64,000 bases of DNA from Bacteroidales bacterium UBA4363 (GTDB lineage Bacteria; Bacteroidota; Bacteroidia; Bacteroidales; Paludibacteraceae): positions 1 to 64,000 of the forward strand of contig DGSL01000001.1 in the NCBI GenBank assembly GCA_002393965.1, in the 5' to 3' direction. The position numbers were made by a program, and so were the translations under genes. A model generated the notes under the pieces. The model searched no databases, had not been told where the DNA came from, and saw only the letters and a list, made by a program, of their open reading frames with translations. Positions 1 through 8,303 of the stretch are shown here, one piece after another; position 1 is the stretch's first letter, and each line of letters starts with the position of its first letter.

Positions 1-133
1 TCTTGCCGGAGCCTGTCACGCCCAGAAGTACCTCGGCCTGGTGTCCGTTCCGAAGATCACGGACCAATTGATCGATGGCTTCAGGCTGGTCGCCGGTAGG
101 TCTGTAGGAAGATGTCAGGTCGAACTTGTTCAT
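1..133 (-). CDS. uvrB: UvrB, excinuclease ABC subunit B (N-terminal part only)
   Basis: The reverse strand encodes 44 residues from an ATG at 131-133 before the window edge. The visible residues include [20 protein letters not shown] and then LLGVTGSGK, which is the N-terminus and Walker A motif of UvrB, the damage-verifying helicase-like subunit of the UvrABC nucleotide excision repair complex. UvrB is normally about 670 residues, so more than 90 percent lies outside the window. A candidate minus-strand -7 box (TATTTTTG) lies at 197-204. The gene is divergent from the beta-barrel gene at 327. Identity is confident despite the short fragment because this N-terminal block is highly conserved. 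Confidence 0.9.
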   Translation of the reverse strand, partial: MNKFDLTSSYRPTGDQPEAIDQLVRDLRNGHQAEVLLGVTGSGK

Positions 134-326
134 GGTCAGAACTATTGTCTGCTGAAAAAAAAGTGGGGGGGGTATATGTGTCGGTGCAAATGCACGCAAA
201 AATAAAAAAAGATACGTCAAGACAGCAGAAATGAGCGAAAAAAGAAAGGCGGATACACAGAGAAGAAGGGATTTTTTACGTTACTTTGCATTCGAAAAAA
301 AGAAACCAAACAAATAATCAACAGAT
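134..326. other. Divergent intergenic region between uvrB and the beta-barrel gene
   Basis: 193 bases without a gene. It contains a G-run (about 166-175) and a minus-strand -7-like box at 197-204 that could serve uvrB. A weak plus-strand box (TACTTTG) near 288 could serve the outer-membrane protein gene. No stem-loop or RNA gene was recognised. Confidence 0.4.
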
Positions 327-1097
327 ATGAAGAAAACATTTATCGGCATCGTTGCAGCAATCATGCTGTCAAGCGGTGTGGCAAACGCAGCGGACGAGGA
401 GCGTTTCACGTTTGGCCTGGAGGTAGCGCCATCGGTATCGTGGCTGACGAACGGTGGACATAAAAACGTAGAGAGTGACGGAGCGAAATTCAAATTTGCC
501 GGAGGTCTTGTTGCCTATTACAACTTCGGTGCTGATAACAAATATGCCGTATTCTCCGGCATCAACTACAACGGGTACGGCGGTCAGATGAAAGGAGATA
601 TTCTGAACTCCAACAATGGCAAGATAGGCACCACACAGGTAGAATATGACTTTCAGGAATTGGAAATCCCCCTGGGTTTGCGATTCCGAACAGGGTCAGT
701 CGGTCCGGTCCGATTCACAGCGCATGCCAATCTGGGATTGGGAATCGTCACGACGGGTCATGCTGAGGGTCATTCGATAGCTGAGAATTCAACAGACGGT
801 TCGCTTGTCGGGACATTCTATGACGGCAAGCCATCCAATTACGGCCCTGCCCGCCTGCGCGGGACATTCGGTCTTGCGTTAGGTGCAGAGTATGACGTGG
901 ATGCTGCTATTATCACGGCCAAGATACGATGGAGAGGAGGTTTGACGAATACCTATTTCCACAAGAACGGTCTGACACCAGTCCGCACGCTTGACCTGAG
1001 TGACGAACTATATGATCAGTGTCATGGAAATTACTATTCCAACCGTCTTCACATGCGTGCGCACAGTATTGACTTCGTAGTAGGAGTGTTGTTCTAA
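327..1097 (+). CDS. Small outer-membrane beta-barrel protein (porin-like family)
   Basis: 256 residues. It starts with a typical signal peptide (MKKTFIGIVAAIMLSSGVANA, cleavage likely before ADEE). The rest has alternating hydrophobic and polar residues, glycine-rich turns, and a C-terminal strand ending in phenylalanine (VVGVLF), the signature read by the BAM complex. Blocks such as LEIPLGLRFRTG and LRGTFGLALGAEYD resemble the PorT-type eight-stranded barrels common in Bacteroidota. The cellular role cannot be deduced. It is monocistronic: a strong hairpin terminator follows directly. Outer-membrane location is confident; specific function is unknown. Confidence 0.75.
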   Translation: MKKTFIGIVAAIMLSSGVANAADEERFTFGLEVAPSVSWLTNGGHKNVESDGAKFKFAGGLVAYYNFGADNKYAVFSGINYNGYGGQMKGDILNSNNGKIGTTQVEYDFQELEIPLGLRFRTGSVGPVRFTAHANLGLGIVTTGHAEGHSIAENSTDGSLVGTFYDGKPSNYGPARLRGTFGLALGAEYDVDAAIITAKIRWRGGLTNTYFHKNGLTPVRTLDLSDELYDQCHGNYYSNRLHMRAHSIDFVVGVLF

Positions 1098-1125
1098 ACA
1101 GACAAGACAACACCTTAAGTTGAAC

Positions 1126-1163
1126 AAAGACCGGCTCTCAATAAAGAGCCGGTCTTTGTTTTT
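1126..1163 (+). terminator. Rho-independent terminator of the beta-barrel gene
   Basis: A perfect 13-bp stem (AAAGACCGGCTCT at 1126-1138 with AGAGCCGGTCTTT at 1145-1157), a six-base loop and a following T-rich run. The right arm contains the -33 box of the next promoter. Confidence 0.85.
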
Positions 1164-1185
1164 GGATATTTCTTTTGTATATTTG
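1155..1185 (+). promoter_or_regulatory. Bacteroides-type promoter of the ACP-LuxC operon
   Basis: TTTG at 1155-1158 and TATATTTG at 1178-1185 separated by exactly 19 bases, a full match to the Bacteroidota consensus. The predicted start lies about 25 nt before the acyl carrier protein gene. The -33 box sits inside the right arm of the upstream terminator. Confidence 0.75.
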
Positions 1186-1218
1186 CGTTAATAAGAATTG
1201 CTAAAAACATACAATTAC

Positions 1219-1455
1219 ATGGCAAATATTGAAAAATACAATCAGGCGTTTATCGAAACGCTGGAGGTGACTGAAGATAAACTGGCCACGTTGAAATATC
1301 ATGACGTGGAAGCATGGGATTCGGTGGGGCACATGACGCTGATGGCTGCATTGGAGGATGCTTTTGACATCATGATGGAAACGGAAGATATTGTTGATTT
1401 CTCTTCGTATGAAAAGGGAAAGGAAATCCTGAAGAAATATGGAGTGGATCTCTGA
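1219..1455 (+). CDS. Acyl carrier protein, dedicated to this operon
   Basis: 78 residues from ATG 1219 (MANIEKYNQAFIETLEVTED). An in-frame start exists at 1198, but it would only add a short unconserved leader. The phosphopantetheine attachment motif is visible as DSVGHM (serine near residue 35), followed by the helix III region VDFSSYEKGKEILKKYGV. A four-helix ACP of this size carries acyl groups as thioesters. It is the first gene of a nine-gene operon with an AMP-forming ligase and LuxE/LuxC proteins, so it is more likely a pathway-specific carrier than the fatty-acid-synthesis ACP. The WDSVGHM form of the motif is typical of ACPs in polysaccharide and specialised-metabolite loci. Confidence 0.85.
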   Translation: MANIEKYNQAFIETLEVTEDKLATLKYHDVEAWDSVGHMTLMAALEDAFDIMMETEDIVDFSSYEKGKEILKKYGVDL

Positions 1456-2203
1456 GAGAAGACCGGCAGAAGGCGAGCGTACAATGGTGATATCCGGGTG
1501 TAACCGAGGTATCGGAAGAGCTATTGTAGAGAAGTTTATCGGAGAGAGGTATCATGTCATAGCCTGTGTACGAGAAGCGGATGATGTTTTTCGTGGCTGG
1601 TTGTCAGAGTTATCGCAAAGGGAGAATGTGGGGTGTGCGATCTGCCAGTTGGATTTATCCTCTGAGGAATCGATCAGCAAAGCCGTGAAAGACATTGTCA
1701 GCAGTAAAGTCAAATTGGATGTGCTGATCAACAATGCCGGTGTGGTGACAAAAGGGTTGTTGCAGATGACATCGATTCAATCAATCAAGGATACGTTTCA
1801 GGTTAATTTTTTCGGTCATGTACAGTTAACGCAGGGGCTCATACGGATGTTTATCCGTCAGAAGGGAGGAGTCATACTGAACATGTGTTCCGTTGGCGGA
1901 ATGGATGCATACCCAGCCTATGTCAGCTACGGATGCAGCAAGGCGGCGATGATCTATTTCACAAAGACTATGTCGCAGGAGTTGGCTCCGTATGGGGTGC
2001 GTGTGAATGGCATTGCTCCATCCATGACGGACACACGAATGCGTGAGCAGATGGGAGAAGAGGCGAATGAGGAGATACTACGAAGAACAGCCATGAAACG
2101 AGTAGCAGAACCGTCGGAAGTGGCGAATCTCGCCTATTATCTGGCATCGAGTGAGTCGTCGTTCATTACAGGACAGATAGTCCGAATAGATGGAGGAATG
2201 TAA
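1439..2203 (+). CDS. Short-chain dehydrogenase/reductase (FabG-like)
   Basis: Up to 254 residues. Rossmann NAD(P)-binding motif GCNRGIG near the N-terminus, NNAGV in the middle, the catalytic Ser in NMCSVGG, and the YxxxK pair in YVSYGCSKA. The C-terminal SFITGQIVRIDGGM matches classical SDRs of the 3-oxoacyl-ACP reductase type. An ATG at 1439 overlaps the ACP gene; an ATG at 1484 would give 239 residues starting MVISGCNRGIG, slightly short for the first beta strand, so the longer form is kept. It probably reduces a carbonyl on an intermediate of this operon, perhaps ACP-bound or a ketose made by the split transketolase. Substrate is not known. Confidence 0.8.
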   Translation: MEWISERRPAEGERTMVISGCNRGIGRAIVEKFIGERYHVIACVREADDVFRGWLSELSQRENVGCAICQLDLSSEESISKAVKDIVSSKVKLDVLINNAGVVTKGLLQMTSIQSIKDTFQVNFFGHVQLTQGLIRMFIRQKGGVILNMCSVGGMDAYPAYVSYGCSKAAMIYFTKTMSQELAPYGVRVNGIAPSMTDTRMREQMGEEANEEILRRTAMKRVAEPSEVANLAYYLASSESSFITGQIVRIDGGM

Positions 2204-2206
2204 GTT

Positions 2207-3043
2207 ATGAAAAAGGATCTGAAGAAATTGGCATTGGAGCTGAAACAGATGATTATCGAAGCCGCTCATGATGCCGGAAATCAAGGTGTTCATATTGGCG
2301 GTGCATTATCCATGACGGATATTATGGCAGTGTTGTATGGCGAACTGATGAACTATGACATTCAGAATCCATCAGACAAGAATCGAGACCGTCTGGTTCT
2401 GAGTAAGGGTCATGATGCTCTTGGTCTTTATGTGGCCTTGTGTGCATCGGGATTTTTCTCAAAGGAAGAATTAAAATCAAATTATCTTCAGGACGAAGGA
2501 TTCCTTCCGACCCATCCAGTGAAGAACATCGAAAAAGGCATCGAATGCTCAACGGGCAGTCTCGGTCAGGGATTGGCTTATGGAATAGGGTTGGCCATAG
2601 CAGCGAAAAAGCAAGGTCGAAAATCCAGAGTATTTGTGGTCATGGGGGACGGAGAATGTGATGAAGGAAGTTGTTGGGAGGGTTTTACGTCCGCGGTTCA
2701 TTATGGTCTCGATAATCTATTGTTATATATAGACTTAAATGGTCTGCAGAGTGACGGTGCGACTTCGGAAATCATGCCCATCCGGATTGCGGCAGCATTG
2801 GATGCAATAGGGTGGAACGTAATGGAGGCAGATGGGCATGATGTAGATGACCTCCTGTCGAAATCGAAGAAAGCCATGCAGGAATCAGGACGTCCGTCGG
2901 TAATCATTGCCAAAACGGTGAAAGGAAAAGGCGTTTCGTTTATGGAAAACGATAATTCGTGGCATCATGGCCATATGAATGAAACGCAATATGAACAAGC
3001 GAAAAAGGAATTAGCGGAAGGAGGACACGATGGAAATCAATAG
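2207..3043 (+). CDS. Transketolase-like protein, N-terminal (ThDP/Mg-binding) half
   Basis: 278 residues, matching the first third to half of transketolase. The thiamine diphosphate and Mg motif is visible as GDGECDEGSCWEG followed by DLNGLQ. Conserved LSKGHD and STGSLGQG blocks are also present. It pairs with the next gene, the pyrimidine-binding half; the reading frames overlap by 14 bases, so the two are probably translated together as an alpha2beta2 enzyme. Split transketolases occur in archaea, in some primary metabolism, and in specialised sugar pathways. The position between an SDR and an AMP ligase suggests a dedicated ketol transfer instead of the pentose phosphate pathway. Confidence 0.9.
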   Translation: MKKDLKKLALELKQMIIEAAHDAGNQGVHIGGALSMTDIMAVLYGELMNYDIQNPSDKNRDRLVLSKGHDALGLYVALCASGFFSKEELKSNYLQDEGFLPTHPVKNIEKGIECSTGSLGQGLAYGIGLAIAAKKQGRKSRVFVVMGDGECDEGSCWEGFTSAVHYGLDNLLLYIDLNGLQSDGATSEIMPIRIAAALDAIGWNVMEADGHDVDDLLSKSKKAMQESGRPSVIIAKTVKGKGVSFMENDNSWHHGHMNETQYEQAKKELAEGGHDGNQ

Positions 3044-3995
3044 AGTAAATGTCCGAACATGGTCCATGTTAGGAGAGCGTCGAACTTTTGGTTTGGCCTT
3101 GGACAGTTATGCAGAGGAAATGGACCGGCTTTTCGTCATGTCAGGCGATTTATTATCGTCATCGGGGTTAGACCGTTTTGTGCGGAACTATCCAGAAAAA
3201 TTCCTATCGGCAGGAATTGAAGAGCAAAACATGGTAGGAATTGCATCCGGAATGGCTGCAGATGGGTATAAAGTTTTTGTATCCTCGTTTTCGCCATTTA
3301 TCACAGGAAGAGCCTATGATCAGATCCGCATGCATTTAGGTTATATGCATCATGATGTCAAACTGGTTGGCTTGGCCGCAGGCATCGGTGTCGGGATACA
3401 GGGAAACTCGCATTATGGTCTGGATGACGTAGCCTTGATGAGAGCCATTCCAGGAATGATGATTGTATCGCCGTCGGACGGTGCTGAAGTTGTCAAGGCA
3501 GTCAAGGCTCTCTATGACTATGATGGGCCAGCGTATTTACGGCTGGTAGGAGAGCAGGGATGTCCTATCGTGAACAAAGAAGACTATGGCTTTCAATTAG
3601 GAAAAGCCATCACGTTGCGCGACGGTGAAGACGTAACAATCTTTTCGGCCGGAACGATGGTGTATCAATCATTGCAGGCTGCGAAATTGCTCGAAGAAGC
3701 GAACATAAGTGTAAAGGTCGTAAATATGCATACTATCAAACCTATCGACGTCGAAGCCATTCGGGCATCCTATGGTTCCAAACTGCTGGTTGCCATAGAA
3801 GAAGGAAGCGTGGTAGGAGGTTTGGGCAGTGCAGTCGCAGAAACCGTCGCCATGGACGAAGAGGCTCCACGCCTGATGATAATGGGTGTGCCAGATTGTT
3901 TTCCGAAGGCGGCTTCCTACAAGCATATGTTGGATGCCTTAGGTCTTGATGCCGCACATATTGCGGAGAAGATAAAACAATCTGTCCTGAAATGA
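3030..3995 (+). CDS. Transketolase-like protein, C-terminal (Pyr and C) half
   Basis: 321 residues. The catalytic glutamate that activates thiamine diphosphate is visible in AGIEEQNMVGIASGMA. The transketolase pyrimidine domain continues with HYGLDDVALMRAIPGM, and the C-terminal domain contains SAGTMVYQSLQAAKLLEEA. Start ATG 3030 overlaps the preceding half by 14 bases. Together the two halves make one full-length transketolase-type enzyme that moves a two-carbon ketol unit between a ketose donor and an aldehyde acceptor. In this operon the aldehyde could come from the LuxC-like reductase; that link is inference. Confidence 0.9.
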   Translation: MEINRVNVRTWSMLGERRTFGLALDSYAEEMDRLFVMSGDLLSSSGLDRFVRNYPEKFLSAGIEEQNMVGIASGMAADGYKVFVSSFSPFITGRAYDQIRMHLGYMHHDVKLVGLAAGIGVGIQGNSHYGLDDVALMRAIPGMMIVSPSDGAEVVKAVKALYDYDGPAYLRLVGEQGCPIVNKEDYGFQLGKAITLRDGEDVTIFSAGTMVYQSLQAAKLLEEANISVKVVNMHTIKPIDVEAIRASYGSKLLVAIEEGSVVGGLGSAVAETVAMDEEAPRLMIMGVPDCFPKAASYKHMLDALGLDAAHIAEKIKQSVLK

Positions 3996-3996
3996 T

Positions 3997-5424
3997 ATGC
4001 TGTTCGATTTAGAGAAATACGGGAAACGGATTGCCCTTATCTCTGAAAGTGGTAAGAGAATGTCGTATTTGTCCTTATACAAAGACGGACAAATGATACT
4101 CTCATCCATCAAAAACAACGAGGCGGTCTGGACTCGTCCTTTAGTGTTCTGTCTGTGTAAGAATACAATCGGGTCGGTTGTGGGTTATGTCGCCCTGATG
4201 AACGGGGGAGTACCCACTCTTCTGCTTGATGCCTCAAAACCTTATGAGGTCCTGAAAAAACTGATTGATATCTATCGGCCCTCATACTTGTGGCTACCGG
4301 CAGATAAAACAGACGAATATAAAAGTCACGGCAGCGTAGTCTGTGCGTACGAGGATTATTCTTTGCTTGCTACAGATACGGAAGTCTATCCTATACATCC
4401 AGACGTATTGCTGCTTCTGACGACATCTGGTTCGACGGGTAGTCCGAAACTAGTGAAAATATCGGAAAGAAATCTAAGTTCGAATGCTATATCCATTGCA
4501 GAATATCTGGAAATAGACGATTCTGAGCGTCCGATTACTTCACTGCCGATGCATTACAGCTTTGGGATGTCGGTATTAAATAGTCATCTCATAAAAGGGG
4601 CAACCATACTCTTGACAGAGAAGTCCATCCTGCAACGCGAGTTCTGGCAGTTTCTGGAGAAAGAAAAAGCGACGTCGATGTCCGGAGTTCCCTATACCTA
4701 TGAGATGCTGAAACGACTTCGTTTTTCCAATATGGATCTACCATGGTTGAAAACTCTGATACAAGCAGGAGGGAAGTTGAGTCCAGACCTTGTACTGGAA
4801 TATGTTGAGTCAGCGCATAAAAAGGGACGTCGATTCATTGTCATGTACGGACAGACGGAGGCATCTCCGAGAATGAGCTATCTGCCATTTGACCATGCGA
4901 AGGAAAAATGTTCATCCATCGGGATTGCGATACCTGGCGGACGTTTTGCACTTCAAGACGTTCATGGAAACCCAATAGAGGCATCAGAGGAGGAAGGAGA
5001 ATTGGTCTATGAGGGACCGAATGTGTGTCTAGGCTATGCACATGACATGTCGGATCTGGCAAAGGGAGATGAAATGAGAGGAGTGCTTCATACCGGTGAC
5101 ATCGCCAAAAGAGATGGGGACGGTTACTATTACATTACCGGAAGAATGAAACGGTTTGTGAAAATATGGGGAAATAGGTGTAATCTTGATTCTCTGGAGC
5201 AAATGGTGAAAAGCATCACACTGGACTGCGCATGTGTGGGTGTAGATGACCGGATAACGGTATTTGTAATCAAAGAAGGTCTGGAAGAGCAAATAAAAGA
5301 CATGTTGAGTGAGAGAACAGGACTTAACAAACGTGCATTTTCGGTAGTGACAATTGAAAATATCCCTAAAAACACATCAGGGAAGGTACAGTATCAGGAA
5401 TTGCAGAAAAGAATAGAGATATGA
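3997..5424 (+). CDS. AMP-forming acyl/aminoacyl ligase (ANL superfamily)
   Basis: 475 residues. Adenylation core motifs appear in order: TTSGSTGSPKLVKIS (A3 phosphate loop), MYGQTEASPRM (A5), LHTGDIAKRDGDGYYYITGR (A7/A8 with the hinge) and IPKNTSGKVQY with the catalytic lysine (A10). It is shorter than a full acyl-CoA synthetase (about 500-550), as in stand-alone enzymes that load a carrier protein. It begins one base after the transketolase C half. The likely job is to activate a carboxylic acid as an acyl-AMP and load the operon's ACP. The acid (fatty, amino or hydroxy acid) cannot be told by eye. Confidence 0.85.
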   Translation: MLFDLEKYGKRIALISESGKRMSYLSLYKDGQMILSSIKNNEAVWTRPLVFCLCKNTIGSVVGYVALMNGGVPTLLLDASKPYEVLKKLIDIYRPSYLWLPADKTDEYKSHGSVVCAYEDYSLLATDTEVYPIHPDVLLLLTTSGSTGSPKLVKISERNLSSNAISIAEYLEIDDSERPITSLPMHYSFGMSVLNSHLIKGATILLTEKSILQREFWQFLEKEKATSMSGVPYTYEMLKRLRFSNMDLPWLKTLIQAGGKLSPDLVLEYVESAHKKGRRFIVMYGQTEASPRMSYLPFDHAKEKCSSIGIAIPGGRFALQDVHGNPIEASEEEGELVYEGPNVCLGYAHDMSDLAKGDEMRGVLHTGDIAKRDGDGYYYITGRMKRFVKIWGNRCNLDSLEQMVKSITLDCACVGVDDRITVFVIKEGLEEQIKDMLSERTGLNKRAFSVVTIENIPKNTSGKVQYQELQKRIEI

Positions 5425-6509
5425 GTATGCAGGAATGGTTAGAAACGCCTCCCTATTCACTTTCGTCCGAAGAAAAACGGGAGCGGTTGAATTTACAATT
5501 ACGAGAACTGACCCGCAGTCATTATGAACGTTGTGGTTTGTACCGGCGTTTTTTAGATGCATCGGGTTTCGATATTCATCTGGATTTTTCGTATGATGAG
5601 ATTCCTTTTCTTCCTGTTCGTCTATTCAAAGAGTACGATTTGAAGAGTGTTCGGGATGAAGAAGTAGTCAAGACGCTTACCTCTTCCGGAACAACAGGGC
5701 AACGAGTCTCTAAAATATATCTAGACAAGGAAACGTCTAGCAATCAGACAAAATGTCTGGTCAAGATAGTCTCTTCGTTTCTTGGTGGTCATCGTGTTCC
5801 GATGTTGATACTGGATTCGTCGGCTGTGATAAAAAATCGTCAGATGTTTTCGGCCCGTGGAGCAGGAATATTGGGTTTTTCGATGTTCGGGACGAAGCGG
5901 TGCTATGCTCTGGATGAGAATATGGAATTAGATATAGATTCTATGAAATCATTCCTGGAGCAACATCAAGGCGAAACAATTTTCCTATTCGGATTCACGT
6001 TCATGATCTGGCAACATTTTTACAAGAAATTGTTGGTGTCTGGTTATCGTCCTGACCTATCGAACGGAGTTCTGATACACGGAGGAGGTTGGAAAAAACT
6101 CGTGAATGAACAAGTAAGTCCAGAGGATTTCAAGAAGGCATTGAACACAGTCTGTGGCATTCAAGAAAAGAATGTACATGATTATTACGGAATGGTAGAA
6201 CAGACAGGGAGCATCTATATGGAGTGTGAATGCGGTCATCTGCACACTTCGGTATTCTCGGACGTGCTGATACGTCGTCCGAAGGATTTCTCGCTTGCGG
6301 ATAAAGGAGAAAGGGGGTTGATTGAAGTTGTTTCGATTCTACCTCATTCCTATCCTGGTCATGTTCTTCTGACAGAGGATGAGGGAATGATAGAGGGTGA
6401 GGATGATTGTCCTTGCGGAAGAAAAGGAAAGTATTTCAAGATATTCGGAAGAATCAAGAATGCTGAGATACGAGGGTGTAGTGATACGTATGCATCAAAC
6501 TTTAAATAA
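5421..6509 (+). CDS. LuxE-like acyl-protein synthetase
   Basis: 362 residues, the usual LuxE length. The ANL-type phosphate loop is seen as TSSGTTGQRVSKIYLD, with LLIHGGGWKK-like and DYYGMVEQTGSIYMEC blocks typical of the acyl-protein synthetase LuxE family, and a cysteine-rich CECGHLH near residue 275 and DDCPCGRKGKYF near the C-terminus. In luminous bacteria LuxE activates a fatty acid and hands the acyl group to LuxC. Its start overlaps the ligase stop (ATGA), so translation is coupled. Here no luciferase is present, so it serves another acid-to-aldehyde reduction. Confidence 0.85.
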   Translation: MSMQEWLETPPYSLSSEEKRERLNLQLRELTRSHYERCGLYRRFLDASGFDIHLDFSYDEIPFLPVRLFKEYDLKSVRDEEVVKTLTSSGTTGQRVSKIYLDKETSSNQTKCLVKIVSSFLGGHRVPMLILDSSAVIKNRQMFSARGAGILGFSMFGTKRCYALDENMELDIDSMKSFLEQHQGETIFLFGFTFMIWQHFYKKLLVSGYRPDLSNGVLIHGGGWKKLVNEQVSPEDFKKALNTVCGIQEKNVHDYYGMVEQTGSIYMECECGHLHTSVFSDVLIRRPKDFSLADKGERGLIEVVSILPHSYPGHVLLTEDEGMIEGEDDCPCGRKGKYFKIFGRIKNAEIRGCSDTYASNFK

Positions 6510-6512
6510 AGT

Positions 6513-7712
6513 ATGATTGTTCAGCCAGCAGATATACGGATATTGTATCCTAAAAAAATTGATTGGGATGCATTTTTTGCAAAAAAAGCAACGACCCCGT
6601 TTGACATTTTTTGTACAGAGATGTTGGAGGCATTGTCTTCCAGCCTTTTGAAAGACCCACAAGCGCGACAATATCCAGACGTCATCACGTTTGCTTTTTT
6701 CTGTCGGAAGGCGAATATAAAAAAGATACAAGAACAGTATGAACGGGAGGAACATCGCATCGGAAGAGGTTGTCTTTTTCACATAGCTCCCTCTAATGTG
6801 CCAATCAACTTTGCTTTCTCCCTAGTAGCTGGGCTCCTGTCTGGAAACAATAATATTGTAAGAGTTTCGAGTAAAAATTTTCCTCAAGTTGAGATTATTG
6901 CCAGACACATACAAGACTTGTCTTCTTCCCATGCTTCGACGTCTCGGATTGTTTTGGTACAATATGACAGAGACAATCGGGAGGCAACGGATTTCTTCTC
7001 CAGTCATAGTGACGTGCGGGTGATATGGGGTGGAGACGCGACAATCACATCGATACGTCGTTCTCCGATACCTTCCAGATCGTTTGATGTAACGTTTGCG
7101 GACCGTTATTCATTTGCAACGATAAATGCTGATGCCGTATCAGAAGACGCAGTCGGGAAACTGGCAGAAGGATTTTACAATGATACATATCTATTTGACC
7201 AGAATGCTTGTTCTGCCCCACATCTGATTGTATGGACTGGTGACAGGAAAAGAATCGAACAAGTCAGAGAAAGGTTCTGGAATAGCCTACATGAACTGGT
7301 AGCAAAGAAATATGAATTTCAGTCTGTCATGGCAGTAGATAAACTGACGGCAATGTATCGTCAGGCCGCTGCTATGGAGATCAGAGAGGAGCGAACGAAA
7401 GACAATTTTATCAAGCGAGTTATGCTATCGAGTTTAAATGACAAGATTGATGAGTATCGGTGTGCATGCGGTTATTTCTCAGAATATATTTCAGAAGAAG
7501 ATATAAATGAGGTAGTGCCCATTGTCAATAACAAATACCAGACGATGTCCTATTATGGTTATGAAGAAGACCGATTGAAGTCATTTGTGCAGGAAAACAA
7601 AATGAAAGGGATAGATCGGATTGTCCCAATCGGACATACGACAGATTTTTCGTTGATTTGGGATGGATATGACCTGATAAGAACATTATCCAGAAAGATT
7701 CAGATATTGTAA
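6513..7712 (+). CDS. LuxC-like acyl-CoA/acyl-protein reductase
   Basis: 399 residues. The family motif IAPSNVPINFAFSL and the following GNNNIVRVSSKNFPQVE (NADPH-binding region), and the active-site cysteine in YLFDQNACSAPHLIVW, are visible; this is the LuxC branch of the aldehyde dehydrogenase fold. LuxC reduces an activated acyl group to an aldehyde with NADPH. It starts 3 bases after the LuxE-like gene. The LuxE-LuxC pair argues that this operon makes an aldehyde (or, after further reduction, an alcohol) from a carboxylic acid. Confidence 0.88.
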   Translation: MIVQPADIRILYPKKIDWDAFFAKKATTPFDIFCTEMLEALSSSLLKDPQARQYPDVITFAFFCRKANIKKIQEQYEREEHRIGRGCLFHIAPSNVPINFAFSLVAGLLSGNNNIVRVSSKNFPQVEIIARHIQDLSSSHASTSRIVLVQYDRDNREATDFFSSHSDVRVIWGGDATITSIRRSPIPSRSFDVTFADRYSFATINADAVSEDAVGKLAEGFYNDTYLFDQNACSAPHLIVWTGDRKRIEQVRERFWNSLHELVAKKYEFQSVMAVDKLTAMYRQAAAMEIREERTKDNFIKRVMLSSLNDKIDEYRCACGYFSEYISEEDINEVVPIVNNKYQTMSYYGYEEDRLKSFVQENKMKGIDRIVPIGHTTDFSLIWDGYDLIRTLSRKIQIL

Positions 7713-7727
7713 TCAATCTATGAATTT

Positions 7728-8285
7728 ATGCAATCTAATCAATTCGAAATAGCAGAAGGGCATGCGATAGAGTATGCTAATGAAGAACATCATAAACGAA
7801 GTGTCGGACAGTATATCCGGAAAGTCAAGAACACTCTTCTGATGCTTTTGGCTTATGCATGTCCTAACAACACTCTACGTGTTGTATTCCACAGATGGCG
7901 GGGTGTTCATATAGGGAAACATGTCTATATCGGGATGTTTTGTTTCTTAGACAATCTGTATCCAGAGTTTATTTATATAGAAGACAGTGTGAGTATCAAT
8001 GCCGAGTCGATGCTCTTGACTCATTTCAATCCGAGAAGTGCCTATAAGGGTATTTTTTTAGCAAGGGTACGTCCTGTCCTAATCAAGAAAGAGGCCATTG
8101 TTTCGGTTAAGTGTACGATACTTCCAGGAGTTGAAGTAGGAGAGTGGGCGACGGTATCATCCGGTACGGTCGTTGATCAGGATGTTCCGGCTTATACGAT
8201 TGCCAGTGGCAATCCAATGAAGTTGGGTTCTAATTACCGTAAATTAGTAGAACGTCAGTTAAAACGTCAGGAAAAGGGAAATTAA
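7728..8285 (+). CDS. Hexapeptide-repeat acyltransferase (WbbJ/LbetaH family)
   Basis: 185 residues. Left-handed beta-helix hexapeptide repeats are visible in the second half (VHIGKHVYIGMFCFLD, IYIEDSVSINAESML, LPGVEVGEWATVSSGTVV, IASGNPMKLG). This is the O-acetyltransferase architecture found in LPS and capsule loci. The active-site histidine is probably in LLTHFNPRS. It lies 15 bases after luxC-like and 18 before the DUF354 gene in the same operon. The product of the upstream pathway, or a sugar, may be the acceptor. Confidence 0.8.
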   Translation: MQSNQFEIAEGHAIEYANEEHHKRSVGQYIRKVKNTLLMLLAYACPNNTLRVVFHRWRGVHIGKHVYIGMFCFLDNLYPEFIYIEDSVSINAESMLLTHFNPRSAYKGIFLARVRPVLIKKEAIVSVKCTILPGVEVGEWATVSSGTVVDQDVPAYTIASGNPMKLGSNYRKLVERQLKRQEKGN

Positions 8286-8303
8286 CGATTTATTTTTTAA
8301 TCC

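Noticed and set aside
3030-7712. A bioluminescence (lux) operon
   Set aside because: LuxE and LuxC homologues are present but no luciferase (LuxA/LuxB) or LuxD gene; the context is acyl carrier, transketolase and glycan genes.
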